Shown one piece after another: positions 1 through 8,773 of a DNA stretch of 64,000 bases (positions within the stretch are counted from its first letter, which is position 1; the number at the start of each line of letters is the position of its first letter). This DNA is from Nocardia sp. NBC_00508. Its GTDB lineage: Bacteria > Actinomycetota > Actinomycetes > Mycobacteriales > Mycobacteriaceae. The notes under the pieces were generated by a model. It did not search any database and was not told the DNA's origin. It worked only from the letters and a program-made list of their open reading frames with translations. The DNA lies in the NCBI RefSeq assembly GCF_036346875.1, contig NZ_CP107852.1:6882001-6946000 (forward strand), in the 5' to 3' direction. A program made the translations under genes and the position numbers.

Positions 1-270
1 TCCGGGCCGAAATCCGGTGACGTTCGCGCCGACCGCTTCCACCTGCCCTGCCACATCGCAGCCGGGCACTGTGTTGTTCGGTCGCCGCAGTCCCACCTGC
101 AAGCGGGCGATGTAGGGAATGCCTCTGATCAAGTGCCAGTCGGCGGGGTTCACCGATGTCGCGTGCACGCGGACCAGTACCGAGTTGTCCTCCGGCGTCG
201 GAGCGTCGATGTCACGGAGTTCGAGAACATCGTCCGGTGCACCGTATTCGTCGTGAACGATCGCTTTCAT
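1..270 (-). CDS. Medium-chain dehydrogenase/quinone reductase, N-terminal part
   Basis: Ninety codons start at an ATG (270-268) and run off the left edge. The translation opens MKAIVHDEYGAPDDVLEL and contains NPADWHLIRG and VPGCDVAGQVEAVGANV. These are typical of the GroES-like N-terminal domain of the MDR superfamily (quinone oxidoreductase or NAD(P)-dependent alcohol dehydrogenase). The PGCDVAG segment has no GHE zinc motif, which favours a zinc-free zeta-crystallin-like reductase. The gene lies 113 nt downstream of the MMPL gene on the same strand, so it may be co-transcribed with it. The nucleotide-binding half is outside the window, so substrate class is not resolved. Confidence 0.8.
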   Translation of the reverse strand, partial: MKAIVHDEYGAPDDVLELRDIDAPTPEDNSVLVRVHATSVNPADWHLIRGIPYIARLQVGLRRPNNTVPGCDVAGQVEAVGANVTGFRPG

Positions 271-383
271 GCGTTCCTTACCTTCCTAGGGATTGTCGAG
301 CCATTGATCGCGCGCTTCCGATCACCGGGAGGGCGCTGTACAGCGGAAATAGCCAGGGGCCGAAGCGGTTTCGGTGGGGAGCG

Positions 384-2540
384 TCAGCTGCGCTCGGTGA
401 CCGGCAGCGGCGCAGTGCGGGGTAGCGGCTCGGTATCGTGCTTGCGCGCTCGCGGTAGCAGCGCGTCGAGCCGGCGGGGCATCCACCAGTTGGCCGGGCC
501 CAGCAATGCCATGGTGGCGGGTACCAGCACCATCCGGACGATCGTCGCGTCCAGCACGATCGCGGCGGCCAGCCCCAGACCCATCATCTTCACCAGTGGC
601 GACGGGCTCGCGACGAAGCCGAGGAACACTGCGGTCATGATCAGCGCGGCGGATGTGATCACGCGGCCTGTGCCCGCCAACCCGCGCGCGACCGACTCGG
701 CATTGTCGCCGGTGGCGTCGAATTCCTCGCGGATACGCGAGAGCAGGAACACTTCGTAGTCCATGGACAGGCCGAAGAGGATGGCGAAAAGCATCATCGG
801 CATCGGTGAGGGGACCGGATAGGTTCTTTCCAGACCGAATACGGCGGCGAACCAGCCCCACTGGAACACCGCGACCACGATGCCGTAGGCGCCGCCGATC
901 GACAGCAGGTTCATCACCGCCGCCTTCAGCGGTATCGCGAGGGAGCGGAACACCACCATCAGCAGCAGGAACGACGCGGCCAGGATCGCGGCGACGAAGA
1001 CCGGCAGGGCTTCGTCCAGCCGTTCGGTGAGATCGTCGGTCATGGCCGTCAGGCCCGATATGGCGACGTTGTCCGGGAGGAGGTCGCGGATGCGCTGCAG
1101 GGTGTCCGACGTCGCCGCGTCCGCAGGAGCGGTGGCGGGTATCGCCGACAGCACGATCGTGTCCCCGGCGGGCGAGGTCCGGGGCACGCCCACCGACACA
1201 ATCCCGTGGTCGGCGGCAATGCGCTCGGCCAGGGCAGGGATGTTCCCGGCATCGACTCCTGTGCTGCGCAGATCGGCGACCAGCAACAGCGGGCCGTTGA
1301 AGCCCGGCCCGAAACCCTCGGCCAGCAGGTCGTAGGCGCGGCGGTGGGTGGTGTTCGTCGAGTCGTCACCAGCGTCCGGGAAGCCGGTATACATGCTGAA
1401 GGCCGGGGCGGCAAGCGCCAGGAGAACCGCTGCGGCGACGACCAGATACGGCCACGGCCGCCCGGCGATCCGGTGGGCGAAGCGCCACCACCCTGTGCCG
1501 GTCGGCTGCTCGGCGGGGCGATTGCGGCCGAGCAGGCGCCCCGCCTCGATACGGTCGCCCAGCAGTGACAGCAGCGCAGGCAACAACGTGAGTGCGGTCG
1601 CGACGGCAAGCAGTACCACCAGCGAGGTGCTGAGGCCGATCGAGGTCAGGAATCCGACACCGGTCAGCACGAGGGCGGTCATGGCCACGACGACGGTGCC
1701 GCCCGCGAACAGCACAGCAGAGCCCGCGGATCCCATCGCGTTGGACAGAGCTGCCGCGTTGTCCTGGCCTGCGGCGCGGTTCTCGCGGTAGCGGGCCACG
1801 ATGAACAGGGCGTAGTCGATGCCGACACCAAGGCCGATCATCGCGCCGATCGTCGGTGCCGCCGAGGAGATGTCCAGGGCGGCGGCCAGTACTACGATGC
1901 CACCGACTCCGGCGGCAACCGTGATCAGGGCCAGCGCTATCGGAAGTAGTGCGGCCACGATGGTGCCGAATGCGACAACCAGCACGATCAGCGCGGCCAG
2001 CACACCGGCGGCCTCCGCACCCGAGGTCTCGGTATCGGAGTTGATGAACGCCGCCTCACCACCGAGTTCCGCCGCGAGGCCGGCGTCCCGTGCCGGCGCC
2101 ATCGCCGCGAAGAGCGCGGCCAGTGTTTCCGGCCCCAGATCGGTCGACGGCAGATCGAAGGTGATTTCGGCGAATCCGATCCGCCCGTCGGAGGAGACTG
2201 TGCCCGTGGTGAACGGGTCGGCCGCCGCGGCAACGTGGTCCACGTCGGCGATCTGGGCGACCGCGGCATCGACGGCGGATCGGTGCCGGTCGAGCCGCTC
2301 CCCCGGCGGCGCGGCGAAAACAGCCATGGCGCTGCCGTCGGCCGCTTCGGGGAAGCGTTGCTCGAGCAGTTCCATCGCCTTTTCGCTCTGGCTGCCCGGC
2401 GCGACGAAGTCGTCGATGAACGCGCCGCCCGCAGTCCCGGCCAGGGTCAGCACGAGGGCGACGGCTGCCACCCAGGCAGCGATGGTGGCCCATGGTCGGC
2501 GGGCACTGACGTCGCCGATGCGGCGGGTGAGTCGGTTCAT
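384..2540 (-). CDS. MMPL family (RND superfamily) transporter
   Basis: This 718-residue membrane protein has the MMPL layout: one N-terminal membrane helix, a large extracytoplasmic loop, a helix bundle with GVGIDYALF near residue 242, a second loop, and a second bundle with GLSMDYEVFLLSR near residue 594. The family exports lipids, siderophores or drugs using proton motive force. I chose the internal ATG at 2540 because CAGGAG precedes it at good spacing and MNRLTRRIGDVSARRPW is a typical MMPL N-terminus. An in-frame ATG at 2606 adds 22 residues but has no ribosome site. An ATG at 2679 has a strong AGGAGG site but is out of frame. It is divergent from a two-component system that may control it. 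Confidence 0.9.
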   Translation of the reverse strand: MNRLTRRIGDVSARRPWATIAAWVAAVALVLTLAGTAGGAFIDDFVAPGSQSEKAMELLEQRFPEAADGSAMAVFAAPPGERLDRHRSAVDAAVAQIADVDHVAAAADPFTTGTVSSDGRIGFAEITFDLPSTDLGPETLAALFAAMAPARDAGLAAELGGEAAFINSDTETSGAEAAGVLAALIVLVVAFGTIVAALLPIALALITVAAGVGGIVVLAAALDISSAAPTIGAMIGLGVGIDYALFIVARYRENRAAGQDNAAALSNAMGSAGSAVLFAGGTVVVAMTALVLTGVGFLTSIGLSTSLVVLLAVATALTLLPALLSLLGDRIEAGRLLGRNRPAEQPTGTGWWRFAHRIAGRPWPYLVVAAAVLLALAAPAFSMYTGFPDAGDDSTNTTHRRAYDLLAEGFGPGFNGPLLLVADLRSTGVDAGNIPALAERIAADHGIVSVGVPRTSPAGDTIVLSAIPATAPADAATSDTLQRIRDLLPDNVAISGLTAMTDDLTERLDEALPVFVAAILAASFLLLMVVFRSLAIPLKAAVMNLLSIGGAYGIVVAVFQWGWFAAVFGLERTYPVPSPMPMMLFAILFGLSMDYEVFLLSRIREEFDATGDNAESVARGLAGTGRVITSAALIMTAVFLGFVASPSPLVKMMGLGLAAAIVLDATIVRMVLVPATMALLGPANWWMPRRLDALLPRARKHDTEPLPRTAPLPVTERS

Positions 2541-2810
2541 GATCACGGGCTCCTGGGCGTTGGCCGCCGGTTGTTCCGAAGGCACTTGCTGGACAACGGG
2601 TTCCATCGTGGGCGGCAGGCACCTGCGCGGTCGCCCGCCGCCAGGGGATTCGCTTGCCCCCCGTGCGTCGGGTTGTCATGCCGCGGTCCTCCTCCTAGCG
2701 GCGGAGGCGGTATCCGCACGCAGTGTGATGACCGCCCGTCCCGGTGTGGCCTACCGTTGCCTGGTGCGCATCGACTCATCTCGCAACACCAGCCGTCCGG
2801 TCTCGGGGCG

Positions 2811-4028
2811 ATGACCGACCGCGCTGCGCTCCGGTCCTCGCGTGCGCCGCACCGCGCGCCGGCGGGGTTCCGGGGTCCGTTCACCCGCTGGCCACGCATC
2901 TCGGACGCGATCCTCGCGGTCACGATGTTCCTGCTGGCCGTGCACATCGTGGACGCGCCCGGTGACGCCATCGCCTTCCGCTCGATCGGATCCGTACCGG
3001 TCGCCGTGCTGCTGGTCTTCGCCGCAGCGGGCGCGGCGCTGTGCTGGCGCCGCCGCGCACCCCTACCGGTCCTGGCGGCGGCACTGCTGGCCTGGCTGGT
3101 CGTGGCGTCGAGTACCGACTATCCCGACTTCGGAGGCATGGCGCTCGTCGCGCTGTACAGCGCGGGGCGCTATTCCGGCGAGCTGAGATGGGGCTATGCC
3201 GGTGTCGCGGGTGCCTTTGTCGTAGTCACCGTCGATGGCTTGCTCGCGCACTCCGCCTGGGCGGAGATCATCGCCGGTCTCGTCGCCATGGAACTGGCGT
3301 GGTACATCGGCCGCCGGGTGCGTCTGCGCGCCGCACGCGCCGAGCGGCTGCGCCGGGAACTAGCCGACGAGGAACACCGAATCCGCACCGAGGAACGTAC
3401 CCGCATCGCCCGCGAACTCCACGATGTGGTCGCCCACCGAGTGAGCATGATGACGGTGCAGGCGGGAGCTGCCAAGGTCGTGGCCACCCACGACCCCGAA
3501 GCGGCCCACCAGGCGATGGCCGCGGTCGAGGACGCCGGGCGCCAAGCGCTGGACGAACTGCGCCATCTGCTGGGAGTGCTGCGGCCGGACCTCGATCATG
3601 ACGGGCTCGGTCCGCAACCCGGCCTTTCCGACCTTCCCGGTCTCGTCGAGGAGGTGCGCCGGGCGGGCCTCGATATCTCGGTAACGACCAACAACGTCCG
3701 AGCCCCCCTGGCGGCTCGCGTGGAACTGTCGGCCTATCGCATCGTGCAGGAAGCGCTGACCAACGTGCTCAAGCACAGCGGCCCGCGGACCCGGACCGAA
3801 GTGCACCTGCGCGGCACCCCGTGTGGCCAGGGCATCACGATTGAAGTGCTCGATGATGGCCGCGGTACACGACCTGGGCCGAGTATCGACAAGCGCCCGG
3901 CTGGTCACGGGATCATCGGCATGCGCGAACGGGCCCTACTGTTGGGTGGCAGCCTCGAAGCGGGGCCACGACCCGGCGGTGGTTTCCGAGTGCTCGCCGA
4001 ACTACCCACAGGAGGGGCGCAGTCGTGA
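2811..4028 (+). CDS. NarL-type sensor histidine kinase (HisKA_3)
   Basis: This 405-residue sensor has an N-terminal hydrophobic region with several membrane helices (about residues 25-160). A HisKA_3 dimerisation domain follows, with ARELHDVVAHR placing the phospho-accepting His at residue 204. The HATPase_c domain has its N-box at EALTNVLKHSG and glycine boxes at DDGRGTRP and GHGIIGMRERA. The ATG at 2811 was chosen because coding-quality sequence and the membrane region begin there; the open frame extends much further upstream but only as antisense to the MMPL gene. It lies 37 nt upstream of its response regulator, forming a classic two-component pair. The signal is unknown; the divergent MMPL exporter suggests an envelope-active compound. 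Confidence 0.93.
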   Translation: MTDRAALRSSRAPHRAPAGFRGPFTRWPRISDAILAVTMFLLAVHIVDAPGDAIAFRSIGSVPVAVLLVFAAAGAALCWRRRAPLPVLAAALLAWLVVASSTDYPDFGGMALVALYSAGRYSGELRWGYAGVAGAFVVVTVDGLLAHSAWAEIIAGLVAMELAWYIGRRVRLRAARAERLRRELADEEHRIRTEERTRIARELHDVVAHRVSMMTVQAGAAKVVATHDPEAAHQAMAAVEDAGRQALDELRHLLGVLRPDLDHDGLGPQPGLSDLPGLVEEVRRAGLDISVTTNNVRAPLAARVELSAYRIVQEALTNVLKHSGPRTRTEVHLRGTPCGQGITIEVLDDGRGTRPGPSIDKRPAGHGIIGMRERALLLGGSLEAGPRPGGGFRVLAELPTGGAQS

Positions 4029-4065
4029 GTTCCATGAGACCACTCGCGCCGGAACATACCCCGGC

Positions 4066-4743
4066 ATGAGTGTCCGCGTCATCGTCGTCGACGATCAAGC
4101 ACTCGTCCGCACCGGCTTCACGATGGTGCTGCAGATCCATCCCGACATCGAGGTAGTAGCCGAGGCCGGGACCGGACTCGAGGCGATCGAGGCGGCGCAC
4201 CGGCATCGTCCGGACGTGATCCTGATGGACATCCGCATGCCCGAAATGGACGGACTCGAGGCGACCGCCACAATCATGGCGGAGGCGGATTGGGACGTCC
4301 GGGTGCTGATCCTGACCACATTCGACCCCGACGAATACGTCTACCGGGCACTGCGGGCCGGCGCCAGCGCCTTCGTACTCAAAGACATGCCCGCCGACCA
4401 ACTGGCCGCGGCCGTGCGCACCGTGGCCGACGGTGGGGCGCTGCTCGCGCCCTCGATCACTCGCCGCTTGATCGGCCGGTTCGCACGTCGTCTCACCGTC
4501 GACACCGCCGTCGCAGGCCGCCTGCAACGGCTCAGCGACCGGGAACGCGACGTCATGGTCGCCGTCGCGCGCGGAGCCAGCAACGCCGAGATCGCCGCGC
4601 AACTGTTCATCGGAGCCGCGACGGTCAAATCCCACGTCTCGAGCATCCTCACCAAACTCGGCCTGCGCGACCGCGCCCAGATCGTCGTCTTCGCCTACGA
4701 GAGCGGCCTGGTCGAAGCAGGCGACAACAGCATCGGTCATTGA
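4066..4743 (+). CDS. LuxR/NarL-family response regulator
   Basis: The 225-residue protein has a receiver domain starting MSVRVIVVDDQALVRTGF, with the phospho-accepting Asp at residue 55 (LMDIRMPEMDG). A C-terminal LuxR-type helix-turn-helix follows (LSDRERDVMVAVARGASNAEIAAQL then ATVKSHVSSILTKLGLRDR). The ATG at 4066 puts the receiver beta-1 strand directly after the start, which is normal for NarL proteins; the longer open frame upstream is antisense overlap with the kinase. It is the cognate partner of the kinase just upstream. Likely targets are its own operon and the divergent MMPL gene. Confidence 0.94.
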   Translation: MSVRVIVVDDQALVRTGFTMVLQIHPDIEVVAEAGTGLEAIEAAHRHRPDVILMDIRMPEMDGLEATATIMAEADWDVRVLILTTFDPDEYVYRALRAGASAFVLKDMPADQLAAAVRTVADGGALLAPSITRRLIGRFARRLTVDTAVAGRLQRLSDRERDVMVAVARGASNAEIAAQLFIGAATVKSHVSSILTKLGLRDRAQIVVFAYESGLVEAGDNSIGH

Positions 4744-4858
4744 CCACCCGGAAGCCTTCATCCGGCCACCAGCGTTGGATCTTCTTGTGGTTGACTACCC
4801 ACCTGGTCAGGTTGATTGGCGGGGTCGTGCTCGAGGCACATCGACGTGACCGAACCCC

Positions 4859-5029
4859 GACGGCGACACCTACCGCGTCGACCTCGACGACGACCCGATC
4901 ACACCACACCTGATCAGAAAGCCCGAGCGCCCACGACCGGTGGCGCAGCGTCTCGCCCGGATAGTGCCCGCGAAGGTGCGGCGCCGGGCGTCGGCCTGGT
5001 GCACCGAGGTGTCCGCCGTCTTCCGGTAG
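4859..5029 (+). pseudogene. C-terminal fragment of an unknown protein
   Basis: A plus-strand frame reads GDTYRVDLDDDPITPHLIR and on to SAWCTEVSAVFR, ending at TAG 5027-5029. Its third codon positions are almost all G or C, as in real genes here, and it has no plausible start. It looks like the tail of a gene cut by the neighbouring IS256 remnant. I do not recognise the family. Confidence 0.3.
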
Positions 5030-5129
5030 TCCTCGTGACCATCCGGATCCAGCCACACCCGAACTCTCGATCATGCAGTGGCACTTCGGCTACCCAGCCT
5101 CCTGGAAGGAGCGTCTGCTCATGCCCTAT

Positions 5130-5510
5130 CACACCGAGTGATTCGACCAGCTTCTCCATACGACGGGTAGAGACGCCGAGCAGGTAGCAGGTTGCCACGA
5201 CCGAGGTCAGGGCGCGTTCGGCGCGTTTGCGGCGCTCGAGCAGCCAGTCCGGGAAGTAACTGCCCGACCGCAGCTTGGGGATCGCGACGTCGATCGTGCC
5301 GACACGAGTGTCGAAGTCGCGGTAGCCGTTTCGGCTGTTGACCCGCTCTTCGGAGCGTTCGCCGTATCCGGCGCCACACATCGCGCCGGCTTCGGCGCTC
5401 ATCATCGCCTGGATGAACGTGGACATCATGTCGCGCAGCAGATCCGGGCTCGCGACGGCGAGTTGTTCCGACAACATCTTGGACGGGTCGATAGGCTGGA
5501 CAGCGGTCAT
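5130..5510 (-). pseudogene. IS256-family transposase, N-terminal fragment
   Basis: From the ATG at 5510 the frame reads MTAVQPIDPSKMLSEQLAV, then CGAGYGERSEERVNSRNGYR, FDTRVGTIDVAIPKLRSGSY and LLGVSTRRMEKLVESLGV. This is the conserved N-terminal third (about 127 residues) of an IS256-type (Mutator-like) transposase. Homology stops abruptly near 5130 and the frame continues into unrelated sequence, so the catalytic DDE domain is absent. It is a dead fragment. A C-terminal IS256 fragment lies in the opposite orientation near 24.6 kb. Confidence 0.85.
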
Positions 5511-5687
5511 CGCGTGAAACTTTCTTCCTTCAGTGACTTGGTAGGTCTGTTGAAGGATCACGCGGTGACCACCCTCTATCCGGCTACGACACGCCCAAAC
5601 ATTGCTGGCGTCTGGTCGTACACCATCCTGCTGGACTCAACCCTCGCCCTGGCCGTCGGCAGCGAAAGCCATTGCCGCAAAGGGTGA

Positions 5688-5873
5688 CTCACCGACTCCG
5701 GCGAAGACATGATCGCTTTCACACTACCCGGGATCCGGCGTCTACTGATCGCCCTCGTCCTGCCCTGCCGCGAGGACCCCGGCCACGTCTGGGCGTGGTC
5801 GCGATGGCGCCGCCGCCGACAACACCAAGCCCGCCTATCCCACTACCGACGCCGAGGCCATCGACTCACCTGA
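5688..5873 (+). pseudogene. IS701-like transposase, C-terminal fragment
   Basis: A short frame ending at TGA 5871-5873 reads LTDSGEDMIAFTLPGIRRLL and then HVWAWSRWRRRRQHQARLSHYRRR. The PGIRRLL segment, followed by a W-RWRRRHQ-AR-SHYRRR basic tail, is characteristic of the C-terminus of actinobacterial IS701/IS4-type DDE transposases. Nothing of the catalytic core is visible upstream, so it is an IS scar. Together with the IS256 remnant it separates the two-component locus from the next operon. Confidence 0.55.
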
Positions 5874-5989
5874 GTGTCGTTGCAGTATTAAGTAGCCGAT
5901 GAGCGTGCTTTTGCCGCCCGGCACCAGCGCCACCGCCGCACACTCGGATGCGCCAACGCGCCCACCAGTAGGTGCGCTTTCCCGGCGGC

Positions 5990-6406
5990 CTATTGGATCG
6001 ACACTGTGGTGTTGTGGAACGCGGCGATCCACCATTTCCCGTCCCGTTCGATCGTGACGACCGTGCCGTGATTACTGAATGCCCGATCCGGGGTCGTCGT
6101 GTCTTGCCGGACATGAACGACGGCCACGTCAGAGCTCAGTTGGTTTACGGAGAGAATCGAAATATCGGTCGACCAGTCTACGACCGCGTGGGCCAGACGT
6201 TCTGTGTGGTACGCGAACAGTTCGTCCCATCCACGGACCATCCGGCCGTCGGGGGCGACGAGAACCGCATCGGCAGCGAACCGGGCGTCGAGGAGTTCTG
6301 CGTCTTTGCGGTTGAAGCCTTCCACAATTCCGGCGATCAGTTCCTGTAACTGCTCGGCATCGGTCTCATCGGCCACAGCGCTGAATGCACTGGGTCGGTC
6401 GGACAT
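5990..6406 (-). CDS. NTF2-like / SgcJ-EcaC family protein
   Basis: This 138-residue protein has the small alpha-beta barrel pattern of SnoaL/NTF2-like proteins: an N-terminal helix pair (EQLQELIAGIVEGFNRKDAELL), the core segment FAADAVLVAPDGRMVRGWDEL, and a C-terminal sheet ending GKWWIAAFHNTTV. That ending is diagnostic of the SgcJ/EcaC family. The ATG at 6406 is preceded by GGAG at 6-nt spacing; the longer frame (to 6523) overlaps the upstream gene and lacks a site. It is the last gene of an operon with an epoxide hydrolase (43 nt gap) and an FMN reductase. Family members are often accessory enzymes or binding proteins; no catalytic function can be assigned. Confidence 0.85.
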   Translation of the reverse strand: MSDRPSAFSAVADETDAEQLQELIAGIVEGFNRKDAELLDARFAADAVLVAPDGRMVRGWDELFAYHTERLAHAVVDWSTDISILSVNQLSSDVAVVHVRQDTTTPDRAFSNHGTVVTIERDGKWWIAAFHNTTVSIQ

Positions 6407-6449
6407 CTTCACTCCATTCGTCGTGATTTCGGGTGGGTGCGCTCTGGTG

Positions 6450-7403
6450 TCACAGAGCATTGAGAAAAGCGAGTATTGCGTCATTGACCTCGGCGGGCCG
6501 TTCCTGTTGGGTCCAGTGACCACATCCGGGCAGCACGACGGCCGACTTCAAGTTGGGCACCAGGGGCGAGGTTCCCGCGATCAATTCGTGTGCACCGGGC
6601 AGCGCCGCGGCAGTATCTCGGTCCCCGGCGATGTAAAGGGCGGGCGGTTGTACCACGGCGCCCTGCCAGGCCGCAGTGAGCGCCCAATTCCGGTCGACAT
6701 TGCGAAACCAGTTCAGTGCACCCGTGAATCCTGTGCGTGCGAAATCCGCTGCGTAGACTCCGATATCGTCTTCGGACAGCCATTCCGGTAGCTGCTTCGG
6801 CTCGGGCCAGGTGTCCAGAAGTCCGCCGCCGTACGGTATGACCGGATTCCACGGATAGCCTTCACCCGACGCACCGTGTAGCGCTCGACGCACTGTGGTG
6901 TGCGGGTCTTGCGCCAGCTCTCGATCGGCGACCCCGGGGCGCTGGAAGTATGCGATGTAGAAGTTGTCCCCTACGGCCGCCCGCATCGTCGTCAGCGGAG
7001 GGACCGCAGGCCTGGGTCCCTGGGGCGCCCCGAGCGCCACCACCGCCCGGATCCGATCCGGCCGCATCAAGGCACTGTGCCAGGCCACCCCCGCGCCCCA
7101 GTCATGGCCGACTACTACCGCCTGCTGTTCCCCCAATGCGTCGATCAGGCAGATGACGTCACCGACAGTGTGCAGAATCGTGTAGTCCTTAACGGCCTCC
7201 GGCCGGTCGGTCTCCCCATATCCGCGCTGATCGGGTGCCACGGCCCGATACCCCGCAGCGGCTAGAGCCACCAGTTGGTGGCGCCACGAATACCACGACT
7301 CCGGGAAGCCGTGCAGCAGCACCACCAGCGGCCCCGTCCCCGCTTCGGCGATGTGCATACGAATGGTGCCGACCTGCAGGTATCTGTGCACTATCTCGGG
7401 CAC
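6450..7403 (-). CDS. Alpha/beta-hydrolase, epoxide hydrolase type
   Basis: The 317-residue protein has the soluble epoxide hydrolase signature: the oxyanion-hole motif HGFPESWYSWRHQL (from His31), DQRGYGETDRP, the nucleophile Asp101 in VGHDWGAG, and a C-terminal catalytic His (about 296) in GCGHWTQQERP. Asp rather than Ser as nucleophile supports epoxide hydrolase or haloalkane dehalogenase chemistry, and the overall pattern favours epoxide hydrolase. It starts 12 nt after the FMN reductase stop, so the two are co-transcribed. With a MarR regulator divergent to the operon, a role in detoxifying or degrading an epoxide or electrophile is likely but inferred. Confidence 0.9.
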   Translation of the reverse strand: MPEIVHRYLQVGTIRMHIAEAGTGPLVVLLHGFPESWYSWRHQLVALAAAGYRAVAPDQRGYGETDRPEAVKDYTILHTVGDVICLIDALGEQQAVVVGHDWGAGVAWHSALMRPDRIRAVVALGAPQGPRPAVPPLTTMRAAVGDNFYIAYFQRPGVADRELAQDPHTTVRRALHGASGEGYPWNPVIPYGGGLLDTWPEPKQLPEWLSEDDIGVYAADFARTGFTGALNWFRNVDRNWALTAAWQGAVVQPPALYIAGDRDTAAALPGAHELIAGTSPLVPNLKSAVVLPGCGHWTQQERPAEVNDAILAFLNAL

Positions 7404-7415
7404 CGGTTCTCCTCT

Positions 7416-8078
7416 TCATTCCAAAATCCCTCGGCTACAAAACGGCTTGGTTCTTCGGTCCTGGGCTCCATCCGCGTGACCGGGTCGGTGATCGGGAGGT
7501 CGCGTCTGCGACCGGACATCCGCACGCAGCGGCGCCAAGGCATCGGCCCACGTGATGATTTGATCGAGCATGCGTCGCAAGACGGGCTCGTGGTGCTCCG
7601 CCGGTGCGAAGTCGGCGCCGTCGATGAAGTCCGTGAACACCGACAAGGCGATCTGATCACGCACGTCGGCGATGTGCAGCTCCGCCATTATCAACCGCAA
7701 CTGTTCGACAGCCCTGGTGGCGCCGAGCAGGCCATATCCGACGAAGCCCGCGGATTTGTTCCGCCACCCGGCATACAAGAAGTCGATCGCGTTCTTCAGC
7801 ACACCCGGGATCGCGTGGTTGTATTCCGGTGTCACGAAGACATACCCGTCGTACGCGGCGATCGTTTCCGACCATCGCCGCGTGTGCTGCTTGGCGTAGT
7901 CCGACCCCATGGCGGCAGGCACCTGCTCATCGAGATGCGGTAGGTCATAGTCGGCCAAGTCGATGAGATCAACGGTCGCGTCGGTCCGTTGGGACGCCAG
8001 CTTGTACACCCATTCGGCGACCATCGGTCCTCGCCGGCCCGGCCGGGTGCTTCCGATGATGACGGCTATTCGGGTCAT
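7416..8078 (-). CDS. NADPH-dependent FMN reductase family protein
   Basis: The protein (220 residues) begins MTRIAVIIGSTRPGRRGPMVAEWV, the flavodoxin-like FMN-phosphate loop of the NADPH-dependent FMN reductase (azoreductase/ChrR) family. The family motif TPEYNHAIPGVLKNAIDFLY follows. The ATG at 8078 has GGAAGG upstream; the longer open frame crosses the divergent promoter. The last 30 or so residues after WADALAPL are Arg/Pro-rich and unlike the family, which suggests a late frameshift that extended the C-terminus to the hydrolase gene. It is first in the operon and lies opposite the MarR gene, whose palindromic operators overlap its promoter. Confidence 0.9.
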   Translation of the reverse strand: MTRIAVIIGSTRPGRRGPMVAEWVYKLASQRTDATVDLIDLADYDLPHLDEQVPAAMGSDYAKQHTRRWSETIAAYDGYVFVTPEYNHAIPGVLKNAIDFLYAGWRNKSAGFVGYGLLGATRAVEQLRLIMAELHIADVRDQIALSVFTDFIDGADFAPAEHHEPVLRRMLDQIITWADALAPLRADVRSQTRPPDHRPGHADGAQDRRTKPFCSRGILE

Positions 8079-8109
8079 GGCATATCCCTTCCAAGTCACG
8101 TAACCGTTG

Positions 8110-8160
8110 ATCGTTGGAGTTCCAACGATATCAAACATTCGTTGGGTATCCAACGAATGT
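8110..8160. promoter_or_regulatory. Double palindromic operator between MarR gene and reductase operon
   Basis: Two perfect inverted repeats lie between the divergent starts. The first, at 8110-8129, has arms ATCGTTGGA/TCCAACGAT with a 2-nt centre. The second, at 8135-8160, has arms ACATTCGTTGG/CCAACGAATGT with a 4-nt centre. Both share the core CGTTGG-N4-CCAACG. Placement 15-65 nt upstream of the MarR start and 32 nt upstream of the reductase start is what is expected for MarR autorepression and control of the divergent operon. Confidence 0.75.
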
Positions 8161-8174
8161 GGTAGCTTTCCTGC

Positions 8175-8645
8175 GTGGACGAGCCGACACCCGACCCGGC
8201 GCCCTACCCACCGGCGCGGTTGCGGGGATTGACATCGTGGCTGCTGAACCACGCCGCCGCCCGGTCCAAGCGTGTGGTCGCCGCCAAGGCCGGTCACCGC
8301 CCAGGCGTGCGGATGCGATACGCCATCCTCGCCGGCCTCACCGAGTACGGCCCGCTCAGCCAGGCCGAACTGTGCCGCAGACTGGGAATCGATCGCGGCG
8401 ATGCCGTATCGGCGCTCAACAGCATGGAACGCGAGGGAGTCACCCGCCGCATCCCCGACCCGACGGACGGCCGACGCAATATCGTCGAAATCACCTCGAC
8501 AGGCACCAAGGTCCTGCTCGAACTCGATGCTGTCGTCAACGCGGCCCAGAACGAACTGCTACGCAACCTGACCGAACAGGAACAAGCCCAACTCAATGCA
8601 TTGCTGCTGAGACTGATTGATGTCCCTGCAGAAGGCCCGAACTGA
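8175..8645 (+). CDS. MarR-family transcriptional regulator
   Basis: The 156-residue winged-helix protein has the MarR pattern: an N-terminal dimerisation helix, the helix-turn-helix GPLSQAELCRRLGIDRGDAVSALNSMEREGVTRR, the wing DPTDGRRNIVEITSTGTKVL, and C-terminal helices. The start is a GTG at 8175, and no better upstream start exists because the operator region begins there. It faces the FMN reductase/epoxide hydrolase/NTF2 operon, so it probably represses that operon and itself until a ligand or electrophile binds. The ligand is unknown. Confidence 0.9.
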   Translation: MDEPTPDPAPYPPARLRGLTSWLLNHAAARSKRVVAAKAGHRPGVRMRYAILAGLTEYGPLSQAELCRRLGIDRGDAVSALNSMEREGVTRRIPDPTDGRRNIVEITSTGTKVLLELDAVVNAAQNELLRNLTEQEQAQLNALLLRLIDVPAEGPN

Positions 8646-8773
8646 TGCGCGTGCCACGACGTAGCGGCCATGGACCCTGTTCGGAGTGCGGGACAACATA
8701 CTGAAATGAACCGTCCTGGATCCGGTCGAGACTCAGGTGCAACCACTCTCACCATGGCCTCTCCAGTCATAGG

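Noticed and set aside
1819..2814. Long plus-strand open frame (331 codons) opposite the MMPL gene
   Set aside because: Ala/Ser/Thr-rich antisense shadow of a high-GC gene with no motif or ribosome site; the minus frame has clear MMPL motifs.
5030..5129. Plus-strand reading SIMQWHFGYPASWKERLLMP beside the IS256 fragment
   Set aside because: Looks coding-like for about 25 residues but has no start, no clean end and no family I can name.
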